NCBI GenBank assembly: GCA_009760855.2
Contig: WPIO01000029.1
Location: forward strand, 3,377,501-3,441,500
Direction: 5' to 3'
Length of the DNA stretch: 64,000 bases
DNA from: Cristatella mucedo
Lineage: Eukaryota; Bryozoa; Phylactolaemata; Cristatellidae
The notes beneath the pieces were generated by a model. The model was not told the origin of the DNA. It worked only from the letters and a program-made list of their open reading frames with translations, and searched no databases. Positions within the stretch are counted from its first letter, which is position 1. Each line of letters starts with the position of its first letter. This document shows, piece by piece, positions 42,960 through 55,915 of the stretch. Both the position numbers and the translations under genes were made by a program.

Positions 42960-45402
42960 CATGCTGCTTCAGTCTCATGGCTGATTTTGCGTGGCCACTG
43001 CTAACGGCGATTATTAATAGCTGTGACCTAACCATCACCGGCAGCCAGTGATGGTGGTGGTGCAAGCACATTCTGATGGGCAATCCTTTTGACACAGTTC
43101 TCTGTATTCCATCAATGATGAGCCCTTACTTAGCAGTGCAATAGACCTTAAGTTGATAGATAATAGGATAGGAAAGACTTATGATGCCCTCCCCCCCCCC
43201 AGATATGTGCCAGCTCGAGTCGAGCTACTGCAGCAGTGATATACCCACTAGAAGACAAAGACATGCTTTGGCGACCTAGCCATGCGGACTACTACAAGCG
43301 AATCCAAAGTCTGTCCAACTCCACCCACTATAGACATAGAACCCTGCATCGTTCTCTGCAAGAAAGGTAATGCAGATACTAGAATGTAAATTGTTGATGA
43401 GGCCACCGACATGAGCCAAGCCACAAATCATATATAGCAGCATTGAGCATCCTACTTGTATACCTTTCTATGACTGCAGTCGGTCGACTAAGTAAATTAT
43501 GATGGCATTATCAAACTTTCACTACATTGGCTCATTTATGAAAATAAAAGCTCAATCTAGTCAATACGGAAGACGGTAGCTTAAATGGTAGCTGCCGTTA
43601 TCGTGGCTAAGCCAAGATTTTGGCACGCAGGGCTCACTCAACTGCAACGGTAAGAGCTTGGTCCAAGGTCAAGGCTTTCTCATTTAAATGTATGACCGAA
43701 TGTTTTTTTAGCCCATGTAAAAAGAAGACTGCTGTTCCCATTTCGAGAGCCTGCAGCTCAATGCTAGCCAATGGCTGGGAAGCCTCTTTTGGCTCCCTGG
43801 TCAAGAAATTTAAGAAATGTTGCCCTCCCTATTTGGACAGTCTGAGCTTGCACAGGATGGGCCACTCGGTGGGCTTTTTTAGAACTTGAGTCGAAGTGCC
43901 GAACTGAATTCACCATTCGAACGAGCAGTAAAAAGGACCGCACAACGAATCACAATTGAACTTGGCTAGGTCAATCATGTGGGCCACCCAGCTCAAAGGC
44001 ACTTACTATCGTGCACAGGCAAGGATATCGCCGGCAGCCACGAAATTCAAAAACAAAAACTGCAAGGATGGCAAAGTAGAAGCCGAAAATCGGCTAAGAG
44101 TGGAACGACGCACCACGATCAGAGACACTAGGATTGCAGCATTGATGCATAAAACAAGTGGCCGATGCTTTAGGATAGGCAGCATGACGACACTTTTTCC
44201 TTGTAAAATCTTAACTGCATAATTGAAACTTTGGTCTATGTGTGGGAAGATCACGAGCATAAGATTGCTTTTATCTGCTAAGCACTAAGAATTTCTAAAT
44301 GCATTTGTTCAGTGCATAAACGCTATAGGCAAATAGTGTAAGAAGGGGAGCATCATTTTATGAGCTCAAATGCAGACTGGCAACCTAATGACACCTCCGG
44401 AAAACCGACCTGAATATGGGAAATCTCAACAATAGATCCTGTCACACTGTCACACTATGTAGACAGCAGCTAAGAACGATTACTAACTCCCCCACGATTA
44501 GAACGTTAGATTGCAGTTTCTCAACTTCCGTTTGCCCTCGGGAGCAAATATTGGCTTGTCAACTTTCATTTAACTATTCCTTCCTTAGTATGCATTATCA
44601 ACAAAAATGAAGCCAGCATATATAGGTGATTTCGGGCCCTAGGTCTTCTTTATCGGGCGGTGCACCCGATCAAATAGTGCACTTCTCTCACCAACAGGGA
44701 TTAAAAATAAAAATATACGGCTCCCTGCTGGGTGAATAGCAGTTAAAGTAAGGATTCTGGGAAGCTGAAATATAGAATGTGTGCTGCAAATTTGGCAGAG
44801 AGCATTGTAGCAAAACGTCTGGAGCCTGAGCCGGCGAGAGTGGATAAACCGGCAGCTGACCGGATGTGCACTTCACAGTCTCAGCAACCATGGCTGGTTA
44901 CGCACGCACGCGCCACACACAAAAGTAAAACCATCGGGCATATGTAACGGCAGCTGCCTATGGCCCCTCCCTCTTGCATTGTACGACTTACCTCTGATAT
45001 CAACTCTTGAATGTATACTATTTCTCTTCTCTACTCGAAAGCTTATCTGATCAAAGTTATCCTATGTGACAAAAAGAAAGCATAAGATCCTGGCGTCAGA
45101 GCTGCTTGTATCCTGCATGCTTGCTCACTTTTCCTGCATGCAGCTGCTGCACACATAAAACAGGAAGAATTCCCCTTCAATATCTGCCCTTTGGATGGGC
45201 TTGCCAGACTAGCTACATGCATTCCATGTAACTTCAGACAACCCATTCCATGCGTGAAGCAAAGCCCTGAGGAGTTATGATTATAGCAGATGCCCATTAT
45301 CTACACCGGTTTAAAAAGCATCTCCATTGCATGGACTGCTATTGTTATTATTTATTTATCAGAAGCTAGTAGGCCTTACTAGCTTGCTCAATTTTGTGCA
45401 AA
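42960..45402. other. Unique sequence, no gene recognised
   Basis: A C-run lies at 43191-43200. Plus frames at 43620-43889 and 43956-44222 (about 88 codons each) have no domain. ATCGGG-CGGTGCA-CCCGAT near 44653-44671 can form a small hairpin. Nothing else was noticed. Confidence 0.35.

Positions 45403-45479
<77 letters not shown>
45403..45479 (+). repeat. (CA)n microsatellite
   Basis: About 37 uninterrupted CA dinucleotides. Confidence 0.97.
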
Positions 45480-45482
<3 letters not shown>

Positions 45483-45870
45483 TATAAACATCTGCGTATA
45501 ACCACTGTTAAGCCTATTTAGTCTATACTGACTTGGTAGATTAATGCAGATAAATAAATATATGAATCTAAAGATTCATCTCTTTCAAAGTGATCTAACC
45601 AGTAAAGAACATCATGCCAGGCTCACTTTTCAGATGCCATATGAAGCCAGTCTAAACAGTAATAGTTGAGCCAACCGGTCTGCCGATGACGTCATCATAC
45701 ACCGCCAGTAAAGGGAACACAGCTGGAAGACGACTGTTAAGGCGAGTGCCATACAAGACTGCCGTAAACATTGCTCAAAAGCGACATCATCATCAGCACG
45801 GTCAGCTCCATGCATGACAGAGAGAGCAGTAATGACATACAAAGAGCTTTCGGTTTCGCACATCACTAGA

Positions 45871-46019
45871 GCTGGTTTGGTCCAGCGGTTAAGGTGCTCG
45901 CCCCAACCAAGGTCTGGCTGTGGTCGTGGGCTCGAGCCGCGAGGCATATGTGAAGCGCCTGAATAGAGATTAAGTTCTCTTGGGGCGCTATATAAATGAA
46001 TTATTTATTTATTTATTTA
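45871..46019 (+). repeat. tRNA-derived SINE, family S2, best copy
   Basis: TTTGGTCCAGCGGTTAAGG, GGGCTCGAGCCG and GAAGCGCCTGAATAGAGATT are clear, followed by GGGGCGCTATATAAATG and a tidy (ATTT)4 tail. Confidence 0.92.
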
Positions 46020-47450
46020 GTATGATTTATTGCTAATGGCAGGAATGGAACTATTAGACCAGTGAGATCAGCATCCCCACCTCCACCTTCCCCTACCCCC
46101 AAGTTAAAGTTCGACAGTCCATGGATTTATTTCACAACACACACAAAACTAGTAGCATTATCCGATGACTAGCCACCTATGAACTATTTTTGATATACTC
46201 TAGCAGCATGAGTCGGCTCTGCAAGATAGAAAATCTCACTGGATTGACCAGGCTCTGCTGTTGCCTGTGTGCCTAGCCTTATGCCATCCATCATAGCCAC
46301 ATACTCTTAAGCCGAACTGGCTGTGTGGCATATGCAGGTAATCCAGGAAACAGACATCAAGGCTCCCATTAAATGAATAAAAACTTGTGTTGCTCAAATA
46401 GCAAAATACTCAAAACTCAAAGATGTCAAGTAAACGATCAGTATTCAAAACTGCACTAACAGGCTAGCTGGCGCCAATAACAGCAGCTATTGAATACAAA
46501 AACCGAGCCCTTTTAAGGTCACTAGTCGGTATTTCCTATGGGCACAACAAACACCAGGCCCCTGCATCTGTTTGCCTGACCAGAGCAACTGGACCTGATA
46601 CAGTTTTACTAAGAGGCTATTGACAATGCTAACACATTTACATGCTTATTGCTTCAGTGAGGAATATTCACGAGTCGTTTGAAGGAATCGCAGTGCCCAC
46701 TACCTTCTAGAGCTATAAGTTTGCTTGCATATGTGTACAGCTAGCCAGCAAGTGTACCCACACGCCCGAGTTTCAGTGTGAACCTTTGGAGCTGGCCTCA
46801 ATGCTGCTACACAGTAATACATGTACATCGGAGCAAATAGGTATAATGGGAATGTACATATTCACCAAAGCTCCCAATCCTCATACCTTAATGAAGAGCT
46901 GATATATTGGCATGCTTGCAGAAGCTAGAGTCAGCTCAGGTGGCTGGCTTAAGGACCGGCTTAAGCACCCTCCACTGCCTCCCAGTACAGATGCAACTTG
47001 TAGCAGTGAGCATGCAGCATCACATTGCCAATGCCATTGATTTAGCTATTGATTTAATAACTGTTTGATTTCTAGACATGAGCTCCATGAATGACCCATG
47101 GATTGTCTCAGATATTCATTAACGTTACCAGTTAAAAGTCGAAGGTTGAATTCCCACTGATTCTCACAGCCAAGCACTCGAGATGTCCTGCTCGCACCTA
47201 CTTCGCAGGCTAGGCAATGTACTAAATTAATAGCAATAGCAATGCTCAGCAAAGTTTATCTCTAGGAAATACCCACAATCTCATGATCAGACGGCTGCGA
47301 CATGACATGGCCATCTGCTGCTTGCGAACATACCTTCCTCTCTGCTCAAAGGAGGCAAGCATTCACCAGAACTGCCATGCCACTAGGCTGACAAGCACCG
47401 GCGTCGCCAGCCAATTAATTGGTCTGCCTGCTTTGCAGACACCTTGCTGG
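46020..47450. other. Unique sequence, nothing recognised
   Basis: No repeats or frames with domains. 45480-45870 is likewise plain sequence. Confidence 0.35.
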
Positions 47451-47534
47451 ACACTTTTCGAGGGACACTTTTCGAGGGACACTTTTCGAGGGACACTTTT
47501 CGAGGGACACTATGCGAGGGACGCTTTGCGCTAT
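47451..47534 (+). repeat. Minisatellite, 14-bp unit
   Basis: Four perfect ACACTTTTCGAGGG units, then ACACTATGCGAGGG and a decayed sixth. Confidence 0.95.
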
Positions 47535-48720
47535 GGTTCCGGCAACAGCAGTAGGCTTTCCAGCTTCGAGCTCTGGAGTTGCGTGCACGGGTGCCGGCGG
47601 CAGCACACGCTTTGAAGTCGTCACCGCTCTGAGGAGACTGCAGATGCTGTCTGCTATCTCCTAAAGGTAGCACCGATGCACGCGCCGAGCGACCATCCTG
47701 CAGCTCGGAAGGCGGCAACACTCTCCTTCTCCACTGCTGCGCGCACCTGCCCGTGCGCCGCCACTCCTCCGCTGCCTCACACGCGTCATTCGGTCTCACT
47801 TGCAAGTGGGATTTTCGCCCCTTCGGGACTGCCGCTGCTTGCCCGTACAAGATTGCCGCAGATTTTCGCCAGAGCAATCACGGCTGGAGGCTCTGGAGAC
47901 GGGGTCTGGACAGCAACTAAACTGATTTTGGGGCGGCGCCGCCGCACGGATTCGCCGTTTATTGCGGGTTGAGCCCACGGGCTGTGAAAAATTCATTGGC
48001 TAGAGCTTCTTGGGCGCGGATGTGGCTCGTCGATGGCGCGCTAATTGGCCGTTGGAGCAGCGTAAAGCCAGCAAAGCAGCATTAACCTTGCGAGACCGAT
48101 TTGCCGACCGACCATGCCGCCCCGCACAGCCGATCACCCAAAATGGCTGACCGCTACCGGTCAAGGTCGGTGGGTGGCCAGCAAGCATGAATATGAATAA
48201 ATCTTGCTTGAAGATGGCAAGCACAGCTAAGTGAGATGGCCTATCTCTTTGCTTGGTGCAGCGGCGAAATAGGAGTGCGCTTCCCAGCCTGCCGCTCACC
48301 AGCCTCCGGGGCGATGGAAGGAGATTTGGCCAGCGGTGGTCAGCATCGAGATGGCGGCCGGTCGGCCGGCCGGCCGGCGCGGTCAAACCAGGTCGAAGCC
48401 CGGCAGCAGACAGACTTACCTCTAGCCTCGCGTGATACGTGCAGCACAGCACAGAGAAGGCCACCTAGCAGTAAAACCGGGGTCGATCACGATCGACCAG
48501 CGCTCTTTTGGCTGCGTCGGCTCAGCTTCAGGAGCGGCTGGCTTGGCCAGGCTCAGGGCGACTGGCGTGGCTACAAAGACAATGAGAGGTGTCACCTATA
48601 GCATGAATACACTACTCCCCCCCTGCATGCATGACAGCTGCTGGGGAGGGGGTGTGGCTAGAGGCGTGGCCCAGACCTGCGCAGTCGCGCCGAGGAGGGT
48701 GGAGGGAAGTGGGGTGTGCT
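47535..48720. other. GC-rich region, no gene recognised
   Basis: Frames of 120-165 codons occur on both strands: minus 47877-47383 and 48464-48000, plus 48236-48601. They are Arg/Ser/Ala-rich with no domains. GGCCGG repeats lie at 48355-48378. Confidence 0.35.
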
Positions 48721-48790
48721 GTGACGTCAGGTTAGGTACCGTGGCGGGAATCCTTTCTTCCTTCTTTTCCGCACTCCAGCAATGGCCTGC
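48721..48790 (+). promoter_or_regulatory. Promoter-like cluster: CRE and E2F-type sites
   Basis: A perfect palindromic CRE, TGACGTCA, is at 48722-48729. An E2F-type GGCGGGAA is at 48743-48750. A CTTTCTTCCTTCTTTTCCG pyrimidine/ETS-like run follows. About 40 bp further is CAGCAATGG, opening an 18-codon frame to 48838 that also contains a donor-like CCT|GTGAGC. This fits a TATA-less promoter with a short first exon; no second exon was found. Confidence 0.35.
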
Positions 48791-48839
48791 TTGAAAGCGC
48801 AGCAAGCATGGGATGCCTGTGAGCAATCAAGCGCTTAAG

Positions 48840-49941
48840 GCTGTGCGTCGAGGGCATGCGGTTTACTGCAGCAGAGACAGATACACGGCGGCAGCGCTAT
48901 CATTTGGGATGCATATGGCCTGTGACCCAGAGAAGCTCAACCGCCCAGGCTACGCCAGACGGGGGCGCGGTGGTGAGCCCAGGCTATGCTGATCCGGCGG
49001 GGAGGAGGCAACGCTGGACAATTGCGGGAGCTTTCGAAAAGAGCTACTGCAAAAATGTTGAGTTCTGAAAGACGGCTGAGAATATACATTACTCTGAGGA
49101 CCCCTCATCCGAGGTGAAGTTCGGGAGGGGGTAATGAAGCGGGAAGGGCGTGCTGCGGCTTGGCCAACTACCAAAGAAGTCTGAAAGTGTACTTATCGAA
49201 ATACTAGAAGCCTTCCCTTGAGAAAATTTCAAGATGTGGTTCGTAAGAAAATGTTATAAATGCGGGTCAAACAGAGACTATACCGCTCTGCTTTTAACAG
49301 ATGTAAACCTGCAACTTTTGAATATGCTTGACCGATGCTCTAACCGTTCAGCTACATAGCAACTGGTATCACTATCTACAGTATAGGTAATGCTTGGTGG
49401 TGTTTCCTGTTGCTTTCTGGCTTGTGAGACTCCCACACTGGAGCTGGATCACTCGACAGCCTTTATGAGTATAGAGGCCGTTACCGATTCTATGCAGATG
49501 TGTGCTGTGAGTGGCACACTGAGCAGTTCCATAAGCCAGATATATATCTGCCAAATTTAATGGCTAAGTCAGAGTCAATTTTGCAGCCCTATTCAAAAGG
49601 AAGAAGTTGGTGTAAGTGGCTGCGAATTTTCTGCCAGATAAACCTTGACCTTGAAGAACCGGAAACCGCCTAAAGTGAGCTCTTGTCGGTTTATTCCCAG
49701 CCTTCATAGTTGAAGGAACCGATAACTGACGTGCTTCCTTCTGATTGTGCCCGTTTAGTTGAAGCAACTAAGTGGTTGAGTGTCGACCTGCCTGGGGGCT
49801 CGATGGATTCTGAGACTCGTCCCGGCTGATATCCACGAAGCCCGAGGTCCAGGTACCTCTTTCGAACCTGTCGGTCAGTTCCACCGTTAAGTTACAGTGT
49901 TTAAGGATACCCTTGCATAATTCAGTAATTGCATTAATGCT

Positions 49942-49942
<1 letters not shown>
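48840..49942. other. Unique sequence with a tRNA-like trace
   Basis: On the minus strand, TAGCTGAACGGTTAGAGCAT (near 49330-49355) looks like a tRNA D-arm/A box. The matching B box is decayed (GGTTTACATCT). This is a tRNA pseudogene or SINE remnant. No protein gene was recognised. Confidence 0.35.

Positions 49943-49987
<45 letters not shown>
49943..49987 (+). repeat. (GA)n microsatellite
   Basis: About 22 GA units. Confidence 0.95.
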
Positions 49988-49991
<4 letters not shown>

Positions 49992-50802
49992 ATCCGAAGT
50001 CTTTGGTGAGATATCAAAGCAATAATACACAGCGCTAGGTACCGGATAAGGGAATCTGCGGGCGTCAGCATTTACAGCTTGCTTTGTGTTTGCATCGCAC
50101 TTTGGGCAACCTGCGCCAAATTCAAGTTGCTACAATTATGAAGTTCCCTGCACAGATAAGCAGCGACTAGAGAAAAAAATTATTTAGCACCTCAGCTACT
50201 GCAGGTCGATACTCCTGATTCCATGCCCATTGAGCAGCTGGACAAAGAGCTGTCCTTATGGAATAGCCTGTCTTTCAAGCCAGTCGAACTTTTCTGCACC
50301 GGCACCCCTGTTGCCAGTTTGCCACAGCTAGTACGTACTTATCATTGTCTCTTGTCTAAGGACTTTAGATGCGAGCTCCTCAGTCTAGGAACTTCGCAAA
50401 ATATTTGCCTCTGGCCAATTGCCTCTAAGCAAAAGAACACAAGTGCTAAAGTATAAGTCCTTAGAGAAGCAAAGTCCATAATGTAGCTGAGTTTGCTATT
50501 CTACAACAGTTCAACCAGATATGCAGCATCCAAGCCGTCACAGGCTCTGTAGGTCAAGAGTGTGAGAAACTGTGTGCTTGTATGCATGGTTGGACCGTGA
50601 GCGACTGCTGTTCCATTAAGACAGAGGAAGTATCTCGTGATGTCTCTAGAGTGTAGTGTAAAGATCAAATTTAGGAGTCTTGGGTGAATGCATTACTAGG
50701 TAGTTCTGTTGAGAATAGAATAGAGGAATTGCTAGAAACGTAGAGGTAGTAAGATCCTGAGCTAACCATTGTGATTAGTAATACTCACGGGAAGCATAAG
50801 CA
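49988..50802. other. Unique sequence, no gene recognised
   Basis: A 77-codon plus frame at 50223-50456 lacks any known domain. Confidence 0.35.
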
Positions 50803-50803
50803 G

Positions 50804-50839
<36 letters not shown>

Positions 50840-50845
50840 AGAGAG
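50803..50845 (+). repeat. (GA)n microsatellite
   Basis: (GA)n with one AAG interruption. Confidence 0.93.
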
Positions 50846-50894
50846 GGTTAGAGTGCTAGAGGTGGGAGTCAAAAAAATGAAAGAAAAGAAAGAC

Positions 50895-51045
50895 AAGCTG
50901 ATTTAACAGCCTCGGTTATGTAGTGGCAGAAGAGCCTTCACCGCTATCACCACCGCTTAGTGGTCAATAAAGGATAGACCACTGCAGGACTCAAACCCAC
51001 GACCTGGCTCGTGAAGAGCAAGCACCTTAGCCCTTGGATGAGACA
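50895..51045 (-). repeat. SINE family S1
   Basis: It starts with the reversed end (AGCTGATTTAACAGCC). It carries TATCACCACCGCTT and the decayed B box GGACTCAAACCC. Confidence 0.85.
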
Positions 51046-51369
51046 GAAACAAGATCTTGAGAGGCAGAGACAAAAAGAGAACGATAGACTGAGTCGAAAA
51101 TCGGGAGATCTTCGAAGATGACACACGGACTAAGAGCACAAAGCAAAGCACTAGCCAATTAGCAACTCGACATCCTCGGTTTTTGCTACACGTTTCACAC
51201 TTCCGATGGCGAGCAGTTTGGTTTTTGTTGCTCGATTTAGATATTTTTGTTGGCATCTATAATCTAATTTTTGAAAGAGAGGAGACCAAGTTCTCAACCT
51301 TTGCAATCAACTCTCAAGGTATTCAAAGTAGCTATCTCAGCAGAATTGTTTATACAGCAGCAAAGCAAC

Positions 51370-51460
51370 CTTAGTGGCTTTCACATCACTTGTAGTGGCC
51401 AATAAAAATTGTCTGGTGCAGGACACACGTCTGGAATGAACTGGATCGTGAAGTGTGAAC
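51370..51460 (-). repeat. SINE family S1, decayed fragment
   Basis: GTGGCTTTCACATCACTTGTAG…GCAGGACACACG keeps the S1 layout without a usable B box. Confidence 0.5.
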
Positions 51461-52810
51461 TGCTCATTACTGGAATAAGACTAGGTACTAGGTGTGAATA
51501 CGTGTGAACTATATCTAAGGCGAGACGTCATCAGCATATGACTGATAACCAATGCTACAGGCCTGAAGTACCGTCTCAGTAGGTGCTGTATATATTGAGA
51601 ATGCTAAGGACCAACGACTGAGCATTTTGGACCTTAGCAAGGGAAAATCCTGCTACACTAGACATGACTCTCAAATGACATAGACCAGACTGCAATGAAA
51701 TGGGGCGACTCTAAGGTGCAGATGACATTGTTTTGATGTGCCATAACAAACAGTACATTCCAAGATCTGCACTGTGACAAGCAGTTCCGGAATCTTTGAT
51801 AAGCAAGACGAAATAAGAGAGTCGGGGTAGAAGCAACCAGAACCTCCGAATTTGTCAAGGGCATTTTTAAATGGGACACAATCGAGTGGATCTTGAATGA
51901 CTTCTGTTAGACAAAATTAAAGACTGGGGCAAGTATTGACAACCCAACTCTCGGTAAGCTTATTGGATGTCAGAACAGCCTTGGTGAGCTTTACAAAGCA
52001 CGTACATATTTGACAGTAGCTGCGACAGGTAGCTGATCTTGGTGGGTAAGGCCAGTGCACCAGCGATGTCAGAAGCCAGATACTTGGAATAACAAAAACT
52101 AACCTAGGTACGTAGGACATTAAAGCAGAAACTAAGCAAATGGATCAAGTGCTGCAAAGGGCATGCACAGACCTGCTTCGCTATCGTAATGCTAGTGCGA
52201 AACCAAAACCTAGCATCTCTGCTCACTTCTACACCCTGAAATTGCTTCAACTAAGTCATGCAGGTAACCGATGAGTAGACACTTATAAAAGTGCCCAAGC
52301 TACTTTGATAAATCAACACACTGTCGACAATGAAATTGTCTAGCCAGATACTCACGACTCTCGGCTCCTTTGCTCAAGTTGCTTAAAACTCGAACGCTCC
52401 ATCTGTTTCTCAGCAGCACCAGCAGATAGTGTGCTGCTCGAGCAAATGCGAATGCCAATGAAAACTGCAAGGATGCTTGGTTCAAAGGCGTGATCCCTAA
52501 ACATGTGAGAACGATCTTTACTAACACTGTTACGTGTTAGCACAGGGGCAGCCATTTGATAAGCAAAGGAAACTACACTGCTTGCTCGAACGTTGCTTCG
52601 GCCACCTCTGCCTCTGTTTTGAGCATGCATCCCAAAGATGAAAGTATGGCATCAGACCTGTCATTATTATCGTGAGCAGTCTCCGGGTCAGCTCACCTGA
52701 AGTAAACAAGACATCCCAAGCCTGTTTCGGCAATAGAAGCAGCCGTGACATTGCTGCTAGTGCCTATCTGCAAGGCCCTGCTGCTGCAATGCCAGAGGCA
52801 CCGGTCGCCA
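51461..52810. other. Unique sequence, no gene recognised
   Basis: Only short frames without domains. Confidence 0.35.
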
Positions 52811-52990
52811 GTCGCTCCATGCAGCTGCTGCTCCGTGCTGCTGCTGCTCAGTGCTGCTGCTGCTCCACTTTGTTGCTGCTCCGAGCTGCTGCTCCGTGCT
52901 GCAGCTGCTCAGTGCTGCTGCTGCTCCACTTTGTTGCTGCTCCGTGCCGTGGATGATCCGTGTAGCCCCTGTTCCGAGCTGCTGCTGCTC
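52811..52990 (-). repeat. CTG-rich imperfect triplet tract
   Basis: GCTGCTGCTCCGTGCTGCTG and GTTGCTGCTCCGAGC-type phrases are repeated with a ~35-90-bp super-period. A minus frame (53053-52757) reads it as Gln/Ala/Ser-rich; there is no further support for a gene. Confidence 0.8.
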
Positions 52991-53244
52991 AAATTTAAAG
53001 GAATTCCTGCAATGAAATGATAGCATTTTCGATACCGGTTTATCATATAACAACCAGTTTTCAAATAGCAGTCTTACGGCAGGGACAATAGGAGGCTAGC
53101 CGGCCAAGGCCCATCCTTTATGCCACTTATGAAATTTTTATTATGTTGGGTGGTTAGCCACCCGACCTGATCCTCTAGTCATGCAACGATTGAAAAATTG
53201 TTGATAGGATCATGGTTTGGCCCCAGTTGGGGTCTTAGTCCTTT

Positions 53245-53620
53245 ATAACAATAATAATCTAGTTTGCATTGGCTCAAAAGAGAACCAAATCTCTCTTTTG
53301 GAGCTTTACAACTTGCTGCAAAAGAAGCAGCAACCAGAGTTAATAACGACAAGCAAGGTATCCTGCTTAGGCAAGCATGCAAAAGAGCACAAGAAGACAC
53401 TCACGGCCGCTGCTTATCCGGACCCTTGGCTAGATGCATGCACTGAATCGTGCAAGCACTCAAAGCACACGAGGAAAAGAGGTTTACCGAAATGCTGTAC
53501 AAAAGCATATAATTCTTGCCCATATAGTCAAGACATCGACACTTACATAGCCTATCATTGCACAAGTGACAATTCTCTCGGACCAAGCAAAGACTGTAAA
53601 GAGCATGTAGATTTGTTGTC
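53245..53620 (-). repeat. LINE family B 3' end, decayed
   Basis: It has the reversed tail (AATAATAAT…GAACCAAATCTCTCTTTTGGAGC…GCAAAAGAAGC). Near 53570-53610, CTCGGACCAAGCAAAGACTG matches the UTR start seen at 18715-18735. A 141-codon plus frame across it is an artefact. Confidence 0.6.
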
Positions 53621-54426
53621 GGTTTTTTGGCTCTTTGTTTGAATGCTGTCGGATCAGCAGACGGTATGACGTCAGCCAGCATAGCATTGCTATGCTACTA
53701 CTACTCATCGAGCGACATGAATGTGATGCTGCTGTATATGCAGTGCCTGCACGGTGGCTGCAAATGTCCTGATACCTGATGGCTAGCTACCCGAGCAGCA
53801 TCTGCTAGATTCAATGCCAGAGACCGCTGGGAGCACTTGCACTGACGGTCGTAGCAAATCGTCAGCCAGTGCTGTGGCCATTGCAAGCCGTGCGCCACCC
53901 ATGGCATCTGGAGCATGCATGCTCGTGACACTCGACGCACTGGGCTGTAACTGTGGAACTCCAGGAAGGAAGTACGTGCATCAGGATCATGTCACATTCT
54001 CTGGCTGCAAAGAGCTCAGTTAAGAAGCAGTCTGCACTGACAACACAGCAGTGTACGTGTGTACTGGCAGCACATAACCGAAAAGTGGCTGCCGTGAAGC
54101 ATCATGCAACAACGCAACCGGGATTCAGCATGCCCGACTTACTCCCACTGCTGATGGCTAAAGTTACACTGCAGCCTGGCTAATTAGCAGAATGCATGGA
54201 GCAGCCAGCACGGATGGACAGCCTTATCGCTAATGTAGATATTTCTTTGATGTGGTGACTTCTTTTATGCCACCCTTAAGCTTCATAGGCAGGTAGTGTA
54301 TGGTCCTTTGATGTGGATACCGGCTCCTTTAATGTTGATTCATGTGCTGGCTCTTGTATGCCGGTTTATGGCCAGCGGCTAATAGAAGGTTAAGGAGGCA
54401 GACAATAAATATCAAGAATGATAGTT
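53621..54426. other. Unique sequence, nothing recognised
   Basis: Minus frame 53940-53701 and others lack domains. Confidence 0.35.
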
Positions 54427-54834
54427 GTAATAATAATACGATATTAGTAATGTGCCCTCAGAGAGCTATTCTCTTTCTAAACAGTTCAAATCTGCTGTTC
54501 AGGAAGCATGTAGGCATACTTAGTGATAGTATGCACAGTGTCAGCATACACAAGCAAGCATAGGACAATTCACGCAGACAGATGTGAGGACTGGTGCGTT
54601 TTTAGCTTCTTTTTAAATGTCAAGTCGGAGGGGGTGTCATGACATCAGTCGGAAGTCAGTTTAAAGTTGTTTGAAGGAATAGCTCAACGAATCTAGGTTG
54701 TATGATGCCTGGCCTGATTGGTAAGTAGTTATGATAGGTAGGCCGTGATATAGAAGTATATAATATAAATATATATATGCGTGTGTGTGTGTGTGCATGT
54801 GTTTGTGTGTGTGTGTGCATGTGTTTGTGTGTGT

Positions 54835-54877
<43 letters not shown>

Positions 54878-55915
54878 ACGTGTGTGTGTGTACTAAGATA
54901 TCTTAAGTAAACTATCTTAGGATGTACACTAGGATATAAGAGCAGCATAGGAGTGAGAGAATGAAGGGACCTCAAGGTGAGTGAAAAAACGTTGAAATCG
55001 ATGCTTGATGGGGAGCCAGTGCATGTCTGCATATCAGTGATATGTGGTGTCATGTGAAGAAGTTTGCAATGGGCAGCAGTTTGGATACGTAGGCTGGACC
55101 AATAGGATGGGGGACTTAAAAATGAGTGATCCCATGCTAAAGTCGATATACTGCTTGATGAGGAGCAAGTACAAGTCGGTGATAAGCAGCCTAATGTGGC
55201 AAGTGTAACGTTCCCTATAGACGTGCCTACAGCAGAGCTTTGTAACAACTGTAAGCGCCTTTATGCATAGGCCGAAGACCTTCAAGCAGTCAGTTGCAAA
55301 AGTCGAGATGGGATGTCACAAATGCAGGGACCAACTAGGCTGTGGTATCCCTGCCGAAACAAGCTCGAATATTTTTGCAATTTAAAGTAACTTGAAGGAG
55401 GCAGACTTGATTGTGGAGCTGGTGTGGTCGTACAGTGATAGTTCACTTGAGAACCGGGAATCCAAATTTCTTATAGACACTACCGGAGATTTTCCGAACA
55501 AGCCTAGTTCGATAAGGTTTCCCAATTTCTGAGTAACACTGGGTTTGTCCATAATCAGCGATTTGGTTTTATCTTCATTCAATTTGAGAAAGTTGTTCGT
55601 AATCCAATTGTGAATGTCTGCGATACATTAAGCAAGGGAGTTGAGAGTGAGTTTGACCTGTTGGAAGGCAGGAAGAGATCAAAGCACAGGCCTAGCTGTG
55701 CTTCATCTGCACAGAAATGAGAGCCTATATTGTGCTTGGCGCTTGCATCAGAAAGAGGAAGAGCATAAAAATTAAAAAGAAGTGGACCAAGCACCGATCC
55801 CACCGTTACACCGTACTTCGGAGGTTCCTCCGATTACAGTGGTCATTAATATCAAACGCTGCCGAATGATCCAGCAGACAACCCGTGAGATTATAACTAA
55901 GTCTGCATTCGTGAG
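54427..55915 (-). mobile_element. LINE family B (CR1/L2-like), decayed, with internal rearrangements
   Basis: On the minus strand: palm motif A (LLDHSAAFDINDH, ~55870-55835), then GSVLGPLLFNFYALPLSD (~55800) and a catalytic box decayed to FCADE (~55720). Next are thumb sequence (~55570), SLYDHTSSTIKSASFKLL (~55385) and the C-terminal region. The usual ~40 residues between motif A and GSVLGP are missing. The C-terminal region is partly duplicated: phrases at 54941-55055 and 55091-55200 correspond. A (TG)n tract (54780-54893) interrupts the 3' part. It ends with the family tail. Confidence 0.85.
54780..54893 (+). repeat. (TG)n microsatellite with interruptions
   Basis: TG repeats with CA, TT and GCGCACG interruptions. 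Confidence 0.95.

Noticed and set aside
53217-53642. 141-codon plus frame with several cysteines
   Set aside because: It overlaps a reversed LINE B 3' end; the Cys spacing fits no known module.
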